Source: a virus. Taken from it: 46,168 nucleotides of DNA. A model generated the notes under the pieces. It was given only the letters and a program-made list of their open reading frames with translations, was not told the DNA's origin and did no database searches. The stretch is from positions 1 through 46,168 of the IMG/VR virus record IMGVR_UViG_3300029319_007889; one strand, given 5' to 3'. The translations under genes were made by a program, and so were the position numbers. Shown piece by piece: positions 24,907-33,547 of the stretch; position 1 is the stretch's first letter, and every line of letters begins with the position of its first letter.

Positions 24907-25302
24907 ATGAATAATCTAGTTCGATACGCTAATAGCGATCCTTTTTTTGGCATCTTTGATGACTTTTTCCGGACCACCCCGGTTCGGACTTCTGCGCTTA
25001 CCACTAATCGTCAAGTGCGCGTGGAAAATTTCGACGACCACACGGAGATTAGTATAGCTGCTCCGGGTCTAAAGCAATCTAGCTTTAATGTAGACCTAAC
25101 CAATAACACCTTGACCGTGGGTTACCAGGCCGAAGAGGGGGATGATACGTATTTCACCAAAAATTCGTATAGTCGCTCTTGGCGTGTTGCAGATGGCACC
25201 ACGGCCGAAGACATTACGGCAAATTACACCCATGGCATCTTGACCGTCACTGTCAAGAAGGCTGAAACCACCACGAATAAGACTAGTATTCCAGTTAATT
25301 AG
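24907..25302 (+). CDS. Small heat-shock protein (Hsp20/alpha-crystallin)
   Basis: 131 residues. The alpha-crystallin domain runs from about residue 36 to 125: VRVENFDDHTEISIAAPGLKQSSFNVDL (in parts), FTKNSYSRSWRVADGT, and the GILTVTVKK motif. A C-terminal SIPVN resembles the I-x-I/V tail that binds neighbouring subunits. It holds unfolding proteins without ATP. Own promoter upstream and a strong terminator downstream make it a single-gene unit. With GroEL, GroES-like and DnaJ it forms a full phage chaperone set. Confidence 0.92.
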   Translation: MNNLVRYANSDPFFGIFDDFFRTTPVRTSALTTNRQVRVENFDDHTEISIAAPGLKQSSFNVDLTNNTLTVGYQAEEGDDTYFTKNSYSRSWRVADGTTAEDITANYTHGILTVTVKKAETTTNKTSIPVN

Positions 25303-25333
25303 AAGCATTTTCCAGAGTACAGTTCCTCAACCT

Positions 25334-25361
25334 AAAGCCCCCGTTAAGGGGGCTTTTTTTT
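25334..25361 (+). terminator. Rho-independent terminator after hsp20
   Basis: AAAGCCCCC pairs with GGGGGCTTT across the loop GTTAA, followed by a run of T. Confidence 0.95.
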
Positions 25362-25381
25362 ACCTTATACTAGTGTTTGGG

Positions 25382-25389
25382 ACTATTTA
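25382..25389 (+). promoter_or_regulatory. ACTATTTA promoter-like motif
   Basis: Between the hsp20 terminator and the large gene at 25410, in a stretch with no other promoter. This position argues well that the octamer works as a promoter. Confidence 0.6.
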
Positions 25390-25409
25390 TAGGGATAAGG
25401 AATATTTAT

Positions 25410-27875
25410 ATGCCACATAATGATATTTTTAAAGCCTGGAGAGATTTTAAGGCCGAACCAGAGCGTTTGGAAGCGGAACTTCTACTTGAAAGTCGTAAAA
25501 CCGATGCAATCGCCCAGGTAACCAATTGGAAGAAGATTATCGAACCGAACCTGCTGTCCACTATCGATCCGGTTTTGTTACAAGGCATGACCGATGGTCT
25601 TGCAACTCTTGTCAGACAAGTTTCCGATGCAGACCCTACCGGCAAGAATAAATATCTACCTTGGTTTGCCAAGTACGTGAAGAACTACACAAAGAGGCAT
25701 ATGTCCGAGTACAGTCCACGCTACAGTTCCCGTGCCCAGGCAAAGGTTGAAAGAGGGGAAAAGCCTTTCGCCGAAGATGAAACGTCATCCTACCTGCGCG
25801 GCATCCTAGACCAGGCCGACCGCTTCACCAGAAATCTGGAGCAAATGCATAAGTATATGGAGCGTGGCCTCATCACCAAAACTATTGAACAGTTTGAATA
25901 TGTCAGTGACATTGAAAATGCCGTTTTCTACGCAGAGCGTGAAGAGAAACGTCGTGAAAAAATGGAAAAGATGAAGGAGGCTGCCAAAGAATCCTCCGAT
26001 ATCGTCATGGACGAAGACGGAGTGACGATGGTGCGTCCGATGAGCGAGGAAGCCTCCTGCTACTTTGGACAGGGAACTCAGTGGTGCATATCCGCTACAT
26101 CTTCCCGTAATTACTTTGACCAATATACGGGTGAAGGTAAAGCCTTTTATTTCGTCAACTTTAAATATTTGTTGCCCGATGATAATTCTAAGCAATTAGC
26201 GTTGGTGTACGATAATGACAGTGGATTTGAGCCAGACGAGGTGTTTGATCGTCCTGATGAGGAAGTCGGCGAAGACGCAGTTTTCGAGGCAGCCCGAAAC
26301 AACATTGTTATGAAGGGTATCCTTCAGATGGCGTCGGTGAAGAAGCTGCGTAAGACGAAGGAGCCAGCCGAATTCGCTGAATATATTAATGATCAGCTTG
26401 ACAAAGCCTTCGGCACACCATCGCGATTCGAAGGTGCGGAACAGCCCCTCGGCCCTTTCTGGCAAGAGTGGTTCACTATTATGGGGCTCGAAGACCAAGA
26501 CGTTGCAAATATTGGGGATTTGGGTGAGTTAACTGCCGAGTTGGCAAGCGAAGTCCAATCTGAAATCTTTGGTAGTGCCTCCTTGCACATGGAAGACCAC
26601 CCCGCTGGACCCCAAGAAGAGGATTTCCAGAAAGTGTTCGATGAATTTGAAAACAACTTCAAACATATCGATGTATCTTGGGACGACTACACTGGAGAAG
26701 GCAATTACTATTGGCGAGGCTATGCAAACGTTGATCTATCGGAGTTGGAGGAAGAACTAGAAGATGCGTCTGAGAGTGATGTGGTTGATGCCGTAAGAGA
26801 AGTTCTGGATGATAATTACGTCTACCCTTCTGAAATGGATGCATATGACACCGAAACTGTAAACCTGGGTTTTGACCCTGAGTATGATGAAACCTCGGGC
26901 GTCGAGGGCTTTCAATTCTTCCTCAACCGCATGAGTGAGTATGATGCCAATTTAGACAACATTTCCGTGGAAGACCTCAGAACGAAGTTTGAAGAAGCAG
27001 GAGTTATCACCCCTTCGCAAGTCAAGCAAGTCGCCGCCGACCTTGAGAAGGATGCCTTTGACTTTAACAACTTGTCAGTTAACATTGATGAGGGGAAAGT
27101 CATTTACGAGGGTGAGGTTGAGACTGACGTTACATTTCCTGGGTGGGTTTTTGATGGCGAGAACACCCAGGCATGGGCACGCACCAATCAAATTATCAAG
27201 TGGCTCATGAGCGTTAGCGGGGCATCCACCGCCATCCACCAAAGTGTGGTTAAAAAGTTACAAACCGCGATGCAGGACACCCTGGAGGCTATCGAAAAAC
27301 AATATGTCCTCAGTTTTATTGATCGTGACGAAGATGAGGAATATGACACTCAGGCGTGGCAAAAGAAGGCTGAAGAGATTGGAATGGGCATTGAGCCAGA
27401 CCAACTTACTTTCAGCATTTTCCCTAATTACGAGCAGATAGGACAGTGGGGCAATCTAGCTCGGAAGTCCTATATTAAAGATGAAGCCGGCCTGACGGTG
27501 GCTCAGGACCCTCCCCCTCAAAAGTTAACTTTAACATACTATTTTGAAATTCGCCTAGATGTAGGTAAGATGAGTGAGGAAGATATTGTGCTGGCAAGCA
27601 GGCTAGGTCGATATGTGGACTCTCCCAAGGTTTATAGCCTGATTACTGACTATATTCAACGTGCCGTTGTTAAAGCAGTGGGCACGGTCACCAAGGACAA
27701 TGTGACCACCTTGCGTAGCTCCACCTTAGGCACTGGTCACCAAATTTATGCACAAGATTTAGAAGAAGAGAGAATGCTAGAGGCTCATAGATTACTTAAC
27801 CCGAATTCCGGAAAGGAAACAAACGAAATGATTTTAAAAGCTGCTCAATTGATTGATGAAGTCATTAACAATTAA
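25410..27875 (+). CDS. Large unknown phage protein with GTxWCIS motif
   Basis: 822 residues from ATG 25410 (ATAAGGAA upstream), with an earlier in-frame TTG not preferred. The N-terminus FKAWRDFKAEPE matches the shared tag seen on four other proteins here. Residues about 215-250 read SEEASCYFGQGTQWCISATS then NYFDQYTGEGKAFYFV, a pattern I know from large phage proteins of unknown role. The rest is strongly acidic with several YxxDP-like and VDLSELEEEL segments. Probably a virion or head-internal protein; no catalytic motif is sure. Confidence 0.85.
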   Translation: MPHNDIFKAWRDFKAEPERLEAELLLESRKTDAIAQVTNWKKIIEPNLLSTIDPVLLQGMTDGLATLVRQVSDADPTGKNKYLPWFAKYVKNYTKRHMSEYSPRYSSRAQAKVERGEKPFAEDETSSYLRGILDQADRFTRNLEQMHKYMERGLITKTIEQFEYVSDIENAVFYAEREEKRREKMEKMKEAAKESSDIVMDEDGVTMVRPMSEEASCYFGQGTQWCISATSSRNYFDQYTGEGKAFYFVNFKYLLPDDNSKQLALVYDNDSGFEPDEVFDRPDEEVGEDAVFEAARNNIVMKGILQMASVKKLRKTKEPAEFAEYINDQLDKAFGTPSRFEGAEQPLGPFWQEWFTIMGLEDQDVANIGDLGELTAELASEVQSEIFGSASLHMEDHPAGPQEEDFQKVFDEFENNFKHIDVSWDDYTGEGNYYWRGYANVDLSELEEELEDASESDVVDAVREVLDDNYVYPSEMDAYDTETVNLGFDPEYDETSGVEGFQFFLNRMSEYDANLDNISVEDLRTKFEEAGVITPSQVKQVAADLEKDAFDFNNLSVNIDEGKVIYEGEVETDVTFPGWVFDGENTQAWARTNQIIKWLMSVSGASTAIHQSVVKKLQTAMQDTLEAIEKQYVLSFIDRDEDEEYDTQAWQKKAEEIGMGIEPDQLTFSIFPNYEQIGQWGNLARKSYIKDEAGLTVAQDPPPQKLTLTYYFEIRLDVGKMSEEDIVLASRLGRYVDSPKVYSLITDYIQRAVVKAVGTVTKDNVTTLRSSTLGTGHQIYAQDLEEERMLEAHRLLNPNSGKETNEMILKAAQLIDEVINN

Positions 27876-27931
27876 GCAAAAATGTGGTAATTTATTGTTA
27901 TGACTTATAAAAGTCGGGAGGGTTGAAAAAG

Positions 27932-28342
27932 ATGAGAAAGTTATTTGTCTTATTTGCATTGCTATTGAGCTTAGGCTGCGCCAGCACCCAAACCTGGGTC
28001 AAAGCCAAATATGAAATCAACTTAGAGAGTGTTATGGGCGAGTGCGCCCCACAAGAACACTTTGTCTTAAACATATTCAGAATCAAACTGTTGGCTTTAC
28101 ATTTTGCAGAGTGTCGCAATGTTGAGGATGTGTTTGCGATTGTCTGGAAGGGTGAAGAACCGAACGAGTTTGAAGATAAGTTAGTTGATGTGTTGATGCT
28201 GGAGTACATCAACACTTTAAACATTTCAGACCCAAATGCAAAGTGGGGTTATGTTTATATCACATCAGACAGGGACGAGGAAGACAAGTTGAATGCTAGA
28301 TTTTGGTATCTTAGAGATATTTCACAAGAAGACGAGGAATAA
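27932..28342 (+). CDS. Lipoprotein of unknown function
   Basis: 136 residues. MRKLFVLFALLLSLGC is a lipoprotein signal with lipobox LSLGC; the mature part starts at CASTQTWVKAKYEI. ATG 27932 has GGGAGGG at good spacing, better than a TTG at 27923. Mature domain is acidic with LDVLMLEYINTLN. It could alter the host envelope or block superinfection. Confidence 0.8.
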   Translation: MRKLFVLFALLLSLGCASTQTWVKAKYEINLESVMGECAPQEHFVLNIFRIKLLALHFAECRNVEDVFAIVWKGEEPNEFEDKLVDVLMLEYINTLNISDPNAKWGYVYITSDRDEEDKLNARFWYLRDISQEDEE

Positions 28343-28648
28343 GTGGCAAGAATTGTAAAAAAGAGTGAGATCGAGGCCGGCGGAACAAAGAATTCTTCCG
28401 AAAGAGAAAAGCTAGCTAAAAGAATCATAGAAGAGGAGGCAAAGAAGTTATTCACTCAACATAATGTTAAGATAGTTTTCGATGAGTTTAGCACTTATAC
28501 TAAACTAGTGTTTATTTACGAAGAGGATGATTCTCCGGAAATTGTAACACGCGAAATGATCCAGCCAATGGAAGAGCGCATTATGAAAGAAGTAGACGAT
28601 AAAATACGTGTTGGAATCAAATATCGCACCATCTATGTTGATGATTAA
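28343..28648 (+). CDS. Small hypothetical protein
   Basis: 101 residues, GTG start directly after the lipoprotein stop, with GAGGAAT upstream. Highly charged helix (NSSEREKLAKRIIEEEAKKLF) followed by a beta part (IRVGIKYRTIYVDD). Not recognised. Confidence 0.73.
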   Translation: MARIVKKSEIEAGGTKNSSEREKLAKRIIEEEAKKLFTQHNVKIVFDEFSTYTKLVFIYEEDDSPEIVTREMIQPMEERIMKEVDDKIRVGIKYRTIYVDD

Positions 28649-28651
28649 GTT

Positions 28652-29014
28652 ATGGCTAAAAACACTACTAAAAAGAGAAAAACAGCACCAGAGCCCGTAG
28701 AAGAGAAAGAGGCTAAAACTGCGGAAGATTTGATTCCCAAGTCCCCGCCTAAATTAGCAGCACAAGGGATCCGTGCTTTTACAGTGTGTCGTCAGTATGA
28801 TGATACAGGAGTGTCGGGCGAGGGCATAGTGATTGAGGGCGTCGTGCTAGCGACTGGGCAATGTATTGTTCACTGGCTTTACCCGCCGCCCCGAGGCGGG
28901 ATCGCCGTGTTTGACAGCATGTCAGACTTTGTAAAGGTGCATATTGAACCTCACCCCGAGAATAGAACGATCATCACTTATCAAGATGGTGATCAAGTCA
29001 CATTTGGAGAATAA
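28652..29014 (+). CDS. Small hypothetical protein, possible SH3-like barrel
   Basis: 120 residues. A Lys/Glu-rich N-terminal arm precedes GEGIVIEGVVLATGQCIVHWLYPPP and FVKVHIEPHPENRTI, beta-rich. The order IVIEGVVL...IVHW loosely recalls the small GDLV-GIVV-VxW proteins at 42-46 kb. Confidence 0.73.
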   Translation: MAKNTTKKRKTAPEPVEEKEAKTAEDLIPKSPPKLAAQGIRAFTVCRQYDDTGVSGEGIVIEGVVLATGQCIVHWLYPPPRGGIAVFDSMSDFVKVHIEPHPENRTIITYQDGDQVTFGE

Positions 29015-29015
29015 A

Positions 29016-29255
29016 TTGTTTGAATATTTAATGCAGGCCAGCCTGTACGTAAAGGCTGCTTTGATAAGTTTTATTATGGCGAAGGCGACATCTTTGTTGG
29101 TCGTCGTTGCACTATTTTTAAATAACACTGTGGCATGGGTTAGTCTTGCCACATATGGACTCTTGGTGTTTTCAACAATCGTTTTTTGTTTTATGGAGGT
29201 CGCAAGGGTAAACAAGGAGAAAGATGAAGTTCGATTTAACACAAGATCATTTTAG
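29016..29255 (+). CDS. Small two-helix membrane protein
   Basis: 79 residues from a TTG at 29016 (GGAGA upstream); ATG 29031 is the alternative. Two membrane segments: AALISFIMAKATSLLVVVALFL and WVSLATYGLLVFSTIVFCFM (each about 20 residues), then a charged tail. Holin-like by size and topology, but no proof. Confidence 0.65.
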   Translation: MFEYLMQASLYVKAALISFIMAKATSLLVVVALFLNNTVAWVSLATYGLLVFSTIVFCFMEVARVNKEKDEVRFNTRSF

Positions 29256-29523
29256 CGAAGTAGCAAAGTCAATGTCGACAATGATGGCGTTGATAGAGGC
29301 TTGCGAGTGGGATGAAGAAAGAGCGTACAACATATTCGATGACGCCTTCGACACATTGGTGTCCTTGCACGAGTATTCCAAGTATGATCCCTCAGTGGTA
29401 ACTGACGAGTTCAGCTTTAGAAGAATGATGCGCGTCAATATGAAGTACGATGTTACGGATACTGAATTGACCGCGGTCTTGGATTTGTTGGATAACAAAA
29501 TAAGAAGAAAAGCAGAAGAATAA
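29224..29523 (+). CDS. Small hypothetical protein
   Basis: 99 residues; ATG overlaps the membrane gene by 32 bases with AAGGAGAAAG upstream. Helical and acidic (EACEWDEERAYNIFDDAF). Not recognised. Confidence 0.74.
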   Translation: MKFDLTQDHFSEVAKSMSTMMALIEACEWDEERAYNIFDDAFDTLVSLHEYSKYDPSVVTDEFSFRRMMRVNMKYDVTDTELTAVLDLLDNKIRRKAEE

Positions 29524-29524
29524 G

Positions 29525-30268
29525 ATGATATACATTTTTGATATTGACGGCACGTTGACACCCCATCGTCAACCAGCCACGGATGAGTTTGTAGAGTTCT
29601 TCACCGAATGGCAAAAAGACAAAGAGTTTTATTTAAGTACTGGGTCTGACTTGGGAAAAGTAAAAGAGCAGCTCCCAAAAGAGATCGTAGACTCGGCAAG
29701 GGGGATATTCTGCTGTATGAGCAACCAACTGCATGTCGAGGGCGAGCTTATATACGACTTTGAATACTGGCCCAGTAACAAGATAATAAACGCACTACGC
29801 AACACCCTGAAAGAGAGTTCCTTCCCCCTGCGTTGTGGAAACCATATTGAACAACGCCCAGGCATGATAAACTTCACTATATTGGGCCGCAATGCTAATG
29901 AAGAACAACGAGAAATCTATCATGAGCACGACAAAATAGCAAAAGAAAGGGAGAAGATTGCGTCCAAGTTAAGTCAAGAGTTTGATCATTTGGACTTCGT
30001 GATAGGGGGAAAGATTAGTATAGATATATATCCGAAAGGCAGAGATAAGAGGCAATGCATCGAGTGGATCGTCGAAAACGAAGATCCGACACCTATGTTG
30101 TATTTCGGTGATAGTGTTTACGAAGGTGGCAATGATTATGCCGCGGCCAAAGAAATAGATAAATATGAGGAATCAGAGTGGCATAATGTCAGCAACTGGC
30201 GAGAAACAATGGAACTATTAAAATCCTATGACCTAGTTATTTCAAAGGATGGCGTTACGGAACAGTAA
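29525..30268 (+). CDS. Phosphomannomutase, eukaryote-type HAD family
   Basis: 247 residues, the usual size for alpha-PMM. HAD motif I FDIDGTLTP (both Asp kept), STGSDLGKV (motif II region), GMINFTILGRNA, IGGKISIDIYPKGRDKRQC (the GG...SxDI.P.G.DK signature) and LYFGDSVYEGGNDY (motif IV). It interconverts mannose-6-phosphate and mannose-1-phosphate, feeding GDP-mannose. Likely supports sugar changes with the UDP-sugar dehydrogenase and nucleotidyltransferase-like genes. Overlaps the MopE gene by 20 bases. Confidence 0.88.
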   Translation: MIYIFDIDGTLTPHRQPATDEFVEFFTEWQKDKEFYLSTGSDLGKVKEQLPKEIVDSARGIFCCMSNQLHVEGELIYDFEYWPSNKIINALRNTLKESSFPLRCGNHIEQRPGMINFTILGRNANEEQREIYHEHDKIAKEREKIASKLSQEFDHLDFVIGGKISIDIYPKGRDKRQCIEWIVENEDPTPMLYFGDSVYEGGNDYAAAKEIDKYEESEWHNVSNWRETMELLKSYDLVISKDGVTEQ

Positions 30269-32471
30269 ATTACTATTAGCACTACTACTTTCTTCCTGTT
30301 CTTGCGAAGATACCTGGACTCTTTTTGCCAATGAAAAACAGGCACCCTACCCACTTGACACTACCTGCGATTACAATAACCCACATGCAGAATACAATGA
30401 ACAAATCCCCGAACTTTGCGATGGTATAGACAATAATTGTGACTGCCTAGCCAAACCTTTAAACGAACAAGATACAAATGGAGACTTAGAACACTGCGGC
30501 CCAGGAGACGAAGGCGTGGATGAAGGTTGCGAGTGTTGGCCCGAGATGACGGAATATTCAGTTGATTGGGCAAGCAGTGTAAGAAAGTGTTGGACGAATG
30601 AATTAGGAGGTGATTTAGGTGACATTCGTGAGCATAGTGATGAGATGGGACAGTTACACGGTGAGTGCGAATACGGGCGACAGACTTGCAGACCTATGCC
30701 TCAAGGGGGTTCTGAGTGGGGAGTATGGAATGATGGTCCTGATAGGACTGGCGGCACTACGGATGACGTTTGGATAGAGGGCGGGTGCATCGAAGCAATT
30801 GCCCCTGCGACTGAAACGTGTGACGGCTTAGATAACAACTGCGATGGCCGAACCGATGAAGGATTAAAAAGAATGTGTTGGTCCGGGCCTTCAAATGCAG
30901 ATGGTACGCCTCAAAATTGGTTGGTGATGAATAACCCGAGTAACCCTGAAACTCCATGCCGTACAGGCATTGAGCTGTGTGAAAGTGGTGTATGGTCAGG
31001 GTGCCAGAATGAAATATTGCCATCCACTGAAGTATGCGATAGTTTAGATAATGACTGCGACGGCTTGATCGACGATAATCCCGAAGGGCAAGGGGCACAG
31101 TGTGGACTGACTGATGCTGGAACTTGTGATTATGGAACCTTTCAGTGCGACGGTGCCGACCTGATTTGTATTGATCCAAGATTACCACAAACTGAAGAAT
31201 GTGATGGCGTCGATAACGACTGCGACGGCGAGGTGGACGAAGGTCTTTTACGCCCCTGCGAGAATGAGTGTGGGTCGGGATTTGAGACGTGTGATAGTGG
31301 AGACTGGATTAACTGTAGCGCGCAGCAGCCCGTCGAGGAAGTGTGTGATGCTGAAGACAACGACTGCGACGGTCAGGTAGATGAGGGCTTAGAGTGTAGC
31401 TGCCCCCCTGAGTTTGTTGGCGCTTTGGTTCCTTGTGCACACAATCCACAACTCACTTGCGGCGAAGGATTTATGGAGTGTCGGTGCCTAGACGAACAAT
31501 GCACCACAACTGCGTTTTCGGATTGCATGGCCATGTGTGCATTCCAGCCCGTGGAGCAGGGAGTCTGTGACCCCACTGGCGGAGATCCTATGCCTGAAGA
31601 GTGTGATGCTTGGGATAACGACTGTGATGGCGAGATTGACGAAAGATTGCAATCAGCGTGCTACAGCGGACCCCCTGGAACGCAAGGCGTAGGCTCATGC
31701 CAAGAAGGCGTAATGAGGTGTGCAGATGGGCGCTGGGGAAGTAATGTCGGCGGTGTGTTCGTAGATGGTATTTGCGCTGGAGAGTCTGTACCAGCCGAGG
31801 AGGTCTGCGATCGCATCGACAATGACTGCGACGGCGATATTGATGAAAATTTAGATAGTCATGAAAAGGTGGACATGGTGTTTGCAATCGACCGTAGCGG
31901 TTCGATGTGTGATAAGATTCAAGCACTTCGTGAAGGTATACAGCCTTATGTGCTGGAGTTTGCCGATACTCATCACCGCTTTGCATTAGTGAACATGCCA
32001 GGTACTCGCCGCTCAAGGGGTTCAAGGGGTCCGGGTAATATCTACAGACCCGATGTGCAAATTAACTTTGTAGATTCGATGGCTTTTGCCGCGGCACTCG
32101 CCGCCTTGGATTGCAATCTCAGCAACGAAGAGGCACAATATGATGCTATGGAATCCATTGGCAACGATACTATGGGACTCAACCACAGAGCGGACGCATG
32201 GCCTATGGTGGTGGTGTTGACAGATGAAGTGGCACAGTCTTTTTACGATACCGATGCGGGCGATGTTCGCAGTGCGACTAATCCATGCCAACTGGGCTCC
32301 TGTGAGGCCAATGACGTATTGGAGGTTTTTGCAATAGTTAAGGAAGAGCATTTTTCCGAATGGTGCGCCCCGGCTAACATCGCTCAAGACTGTTACAGAC
32401 TATATTCAGGAATTGATGGAAATACCATTCGAGGTTACTTAGACGATATATTTAGCGACATTTGTCGATAG
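30249..32471 (+). CDS. MopE-repeat lipoprotein with C-terminal VWA domain
   Basis: 740 residues. Lipoprotein-like start (LLLALLLSSC). Seven copies of the MopE metal-binding motif, pattern CDxxDNxCDGxxDE: for example CDGLDNNCDGRTDEG, CDGVDNDCDGEVDEG, CDAEDNDCDGQVDEG and CDRIDNDCDGDIDEN. From about residue 541 a von Willebrand A domain follows, with the MIDAS motif DRSGSM and VVVLTDEV. MopE repeats bind copper or calcium in methanotrophs and are abundant in Myxococcota-type secreted proteins; VWA domains bind ligands through a metal ion. As a phage product it is probably an outer-surface adhesin or virion-displayed receptor binder, perhaps captured from the host. Confidence 0.88.
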   Translation: MALRNSKLLLALLLSSCSCEDTWTLFANEKQAPYPLDTTCDYNNPHAEYNEQIPELCDGIDNNCDCLAKPLNEQDTNGDLEHCGPGDEGVDEGCECWPEMTEYSVDWASSVRKCWTNELGGDLGDIREHSDEMGQLHGECEYGRQTCRPMPQGGSEWGVWNDGPDRTGGTTDDVWIEGGCIEAIAPATETCDGLDNNCDGRTDEGLKRMCWSGPSNADGTPQNWLVMNNPSNPETPCRTGIELCESGVWSGCQNEILPSTEVCDSLDNDCDGLIDDNPEGQGAQCGLTDAGTCDYGTFQCDGADLICIDPRLPQTEECDGVDNDCDGEVDEGLLRPCENECGSGFETCDSGDWINCSAQQPVEEVCDAEDNDCDGQVDEGLECSCPPEFVGALVPCAHNPQLTCGEGFMECRCLDEQCTTTAFSDCMAMCAFQPVEQGVCDPTGGDPMPEECDAWDNDCDGEIDERLQSACYSGPPGTQGVGSCQEGVMRCADGRWGSNVGGVFVDGICAGESVPAEEVCDRIDNDCDGDIDENLDSHEKVDMVFAIDRSGSMCDKIQALREGIQPYVLEFADTHHRFALVNMPGTRRSRGSRGPGNIYRPDVQINFVDSMAFAAALAALDCNLSNEEAQYDAMESIGNDTMGLNHRADAWPMVVVLTDEVAQSFYDTDAGDVRSATNPCQLGSCEANDVLEVFAIVKEEHFSEWCAPANIAQDCYRLYSGIDGNTIRGYLDDIFSDICR

Positions 32472-32482
32472 GAGGATGAGAT

Positions 32483-33190
32483 GTGAAGTTTTTACTTTTG
32501 TTGGTGCTAGGTTTGTTTTCGTGCACACACAATTATAATACCAAAGTTTTTAATGATTATAATGTGGCGGAAACTCAAGATGATCCTGTGTACCATTCTG
32601 TTGCCCATGTTATTGTTTTAGATAAAGAGAAAAACATTCGTAGTGGCGGTACCGCCTTCGCTATTCAGAATGTAAACAACAATACTTATTTTGTAAGCGT
32701 TCATCACTTATGTTTGATGCGAGGAAAAGATGTAAAGTTGTTGCCACTACCAGCGAAAGAAAACCTGCGCCGTCCTTTCGATGGCCGAGTCGTTTATACA
32801 TCCGAGCAAGATGATATGTGCATCATCAGGGCTTACGATACTGGAGTCCAGTTTGTTGCCATGAAGTTTGCACAGAGCAATCCCCTACCAGGCGACAAGG
32901 TATTTACCATCGGCGCCCCCTCTGGCGCTTTTCCCACGAAAACTGATGGGTACGTTGTAGGTCATGATCTTCTCGGCATGGTGCCTGATGTTACTGACCA
33001 CAAACAGAAGCTAGTGACCTCCGTTCCAGTCTTCCAAGGCAACTCTGGTGGTCCAGTATATAATGAGAGTTTTGAGGTGGTCGGGATGCTGTCTGCATCG
33101 CACAGAAGATACTCTCATTCTTCTCTTGCGATTCATTACGAATCTATTTTGAAACATCTCGAAGTATATTTCAAAAAGGATTTTATTTAA
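32483..33190 (+). CDS. Trypsin-like serine protease lipoprotein
   Basis: 235 residues, GTG start with AGGAGG upstream (an ATG two bases earlier stops at once). MKFLLLLVLGLFSC is a lipoprotein signal. Triad: His in VSVHHLCL, Asp in EQDDMCIIRA, Ser in FQGNSGGPVY. GGTAFAI precedes the His motif. It should act at the periplasmic or outer face. It directly follows the MopE-VWA gene, so the latter may be a substrate or partner. Confidence 0.85.
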   Translation: MKFLLLLVLGLFSCTHNYNTKVFNDYNVAETQDDPVYHSVAHVIVLDKEKNIRSGGTAFAIQNVNNNTYFVSVHHLCLMRGKDVKLLPLPAKENLRRPFDGRVVYTSEQDDMCIIRAYDTGVQFVAMKFAQSNPLPGDKVFTIGAPSGAFPTKTDGYVVGHDLLGMVPDVTDHKQKLVTSVPVFQGNSGGPVYNESFEVVGMLSASHRRYSHSSLAIHYESILKHLEVYFKKDFI

Positions 33191-33197
33191 CTATTTA
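33190..33197 (+). promoter_or_regulatory. ACTATTTA promoter-like motif
   Basis: Just after the protease stop, 26 bases before the GTG at 33224. It would drive the membrane/LDL-A pair. Confidence 0.45.
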
Positions 33198-33223
33198 ATC
33201 TGTATCGTGGAGGGCTTTATGTA

Positions 33224-33547
33224 GTGGAAGAAGTTATCAAACCGTTATTGGAATATGGTATATTAGGACTATGGACCGTTAGCTTGATTTGGCAAGGAAG
33301 ACAGGCGCAAGGACGCTTTGATGCAGAAATCAAACGTCATGAAGAAGATAAGGCCGCGATGAGAAAAGTATTAACAATGCACAGCGAACAACTTAATAAA
33401 ATTGAGGACAATTTAGCAAACCTGATTGGCAAAGTAGAAATAATTGCCCGAGATTCCCAAGAAGCAAGGATGAGAGAAGCAATGAGATCCCAAAACAAAA
33501 CAAAATATGTGACAGTCAGAGACTCGTCAGACGGAGAATCAAGATAA
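33224..33547 (+). CDS. Membrane-anchored coiled-coil protein
   Basis: 107 residues, GTG start after GGAGGG. One membrane segment near the N-terminus (LLEYGILGLWTVSLIW), then a long coiled coil (HEEDKAAMRKVLTMHSEQL, NKIEDNLANLIGKVE). This resembles small BhlA/UviB-type holin-like proteins. It overlaps the LDL-A gene by one base. Confidence 0.74.
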   Translation: MEEVIKPLLEYGILGLWTVSLIWQGRQAQGRFDAEIKRHEEDKAAMRKVLTMHSEQLNKIEDNLANLIGKVEIIARDSQEARMREAMRSQNKTKYVTVRDSSDGESR

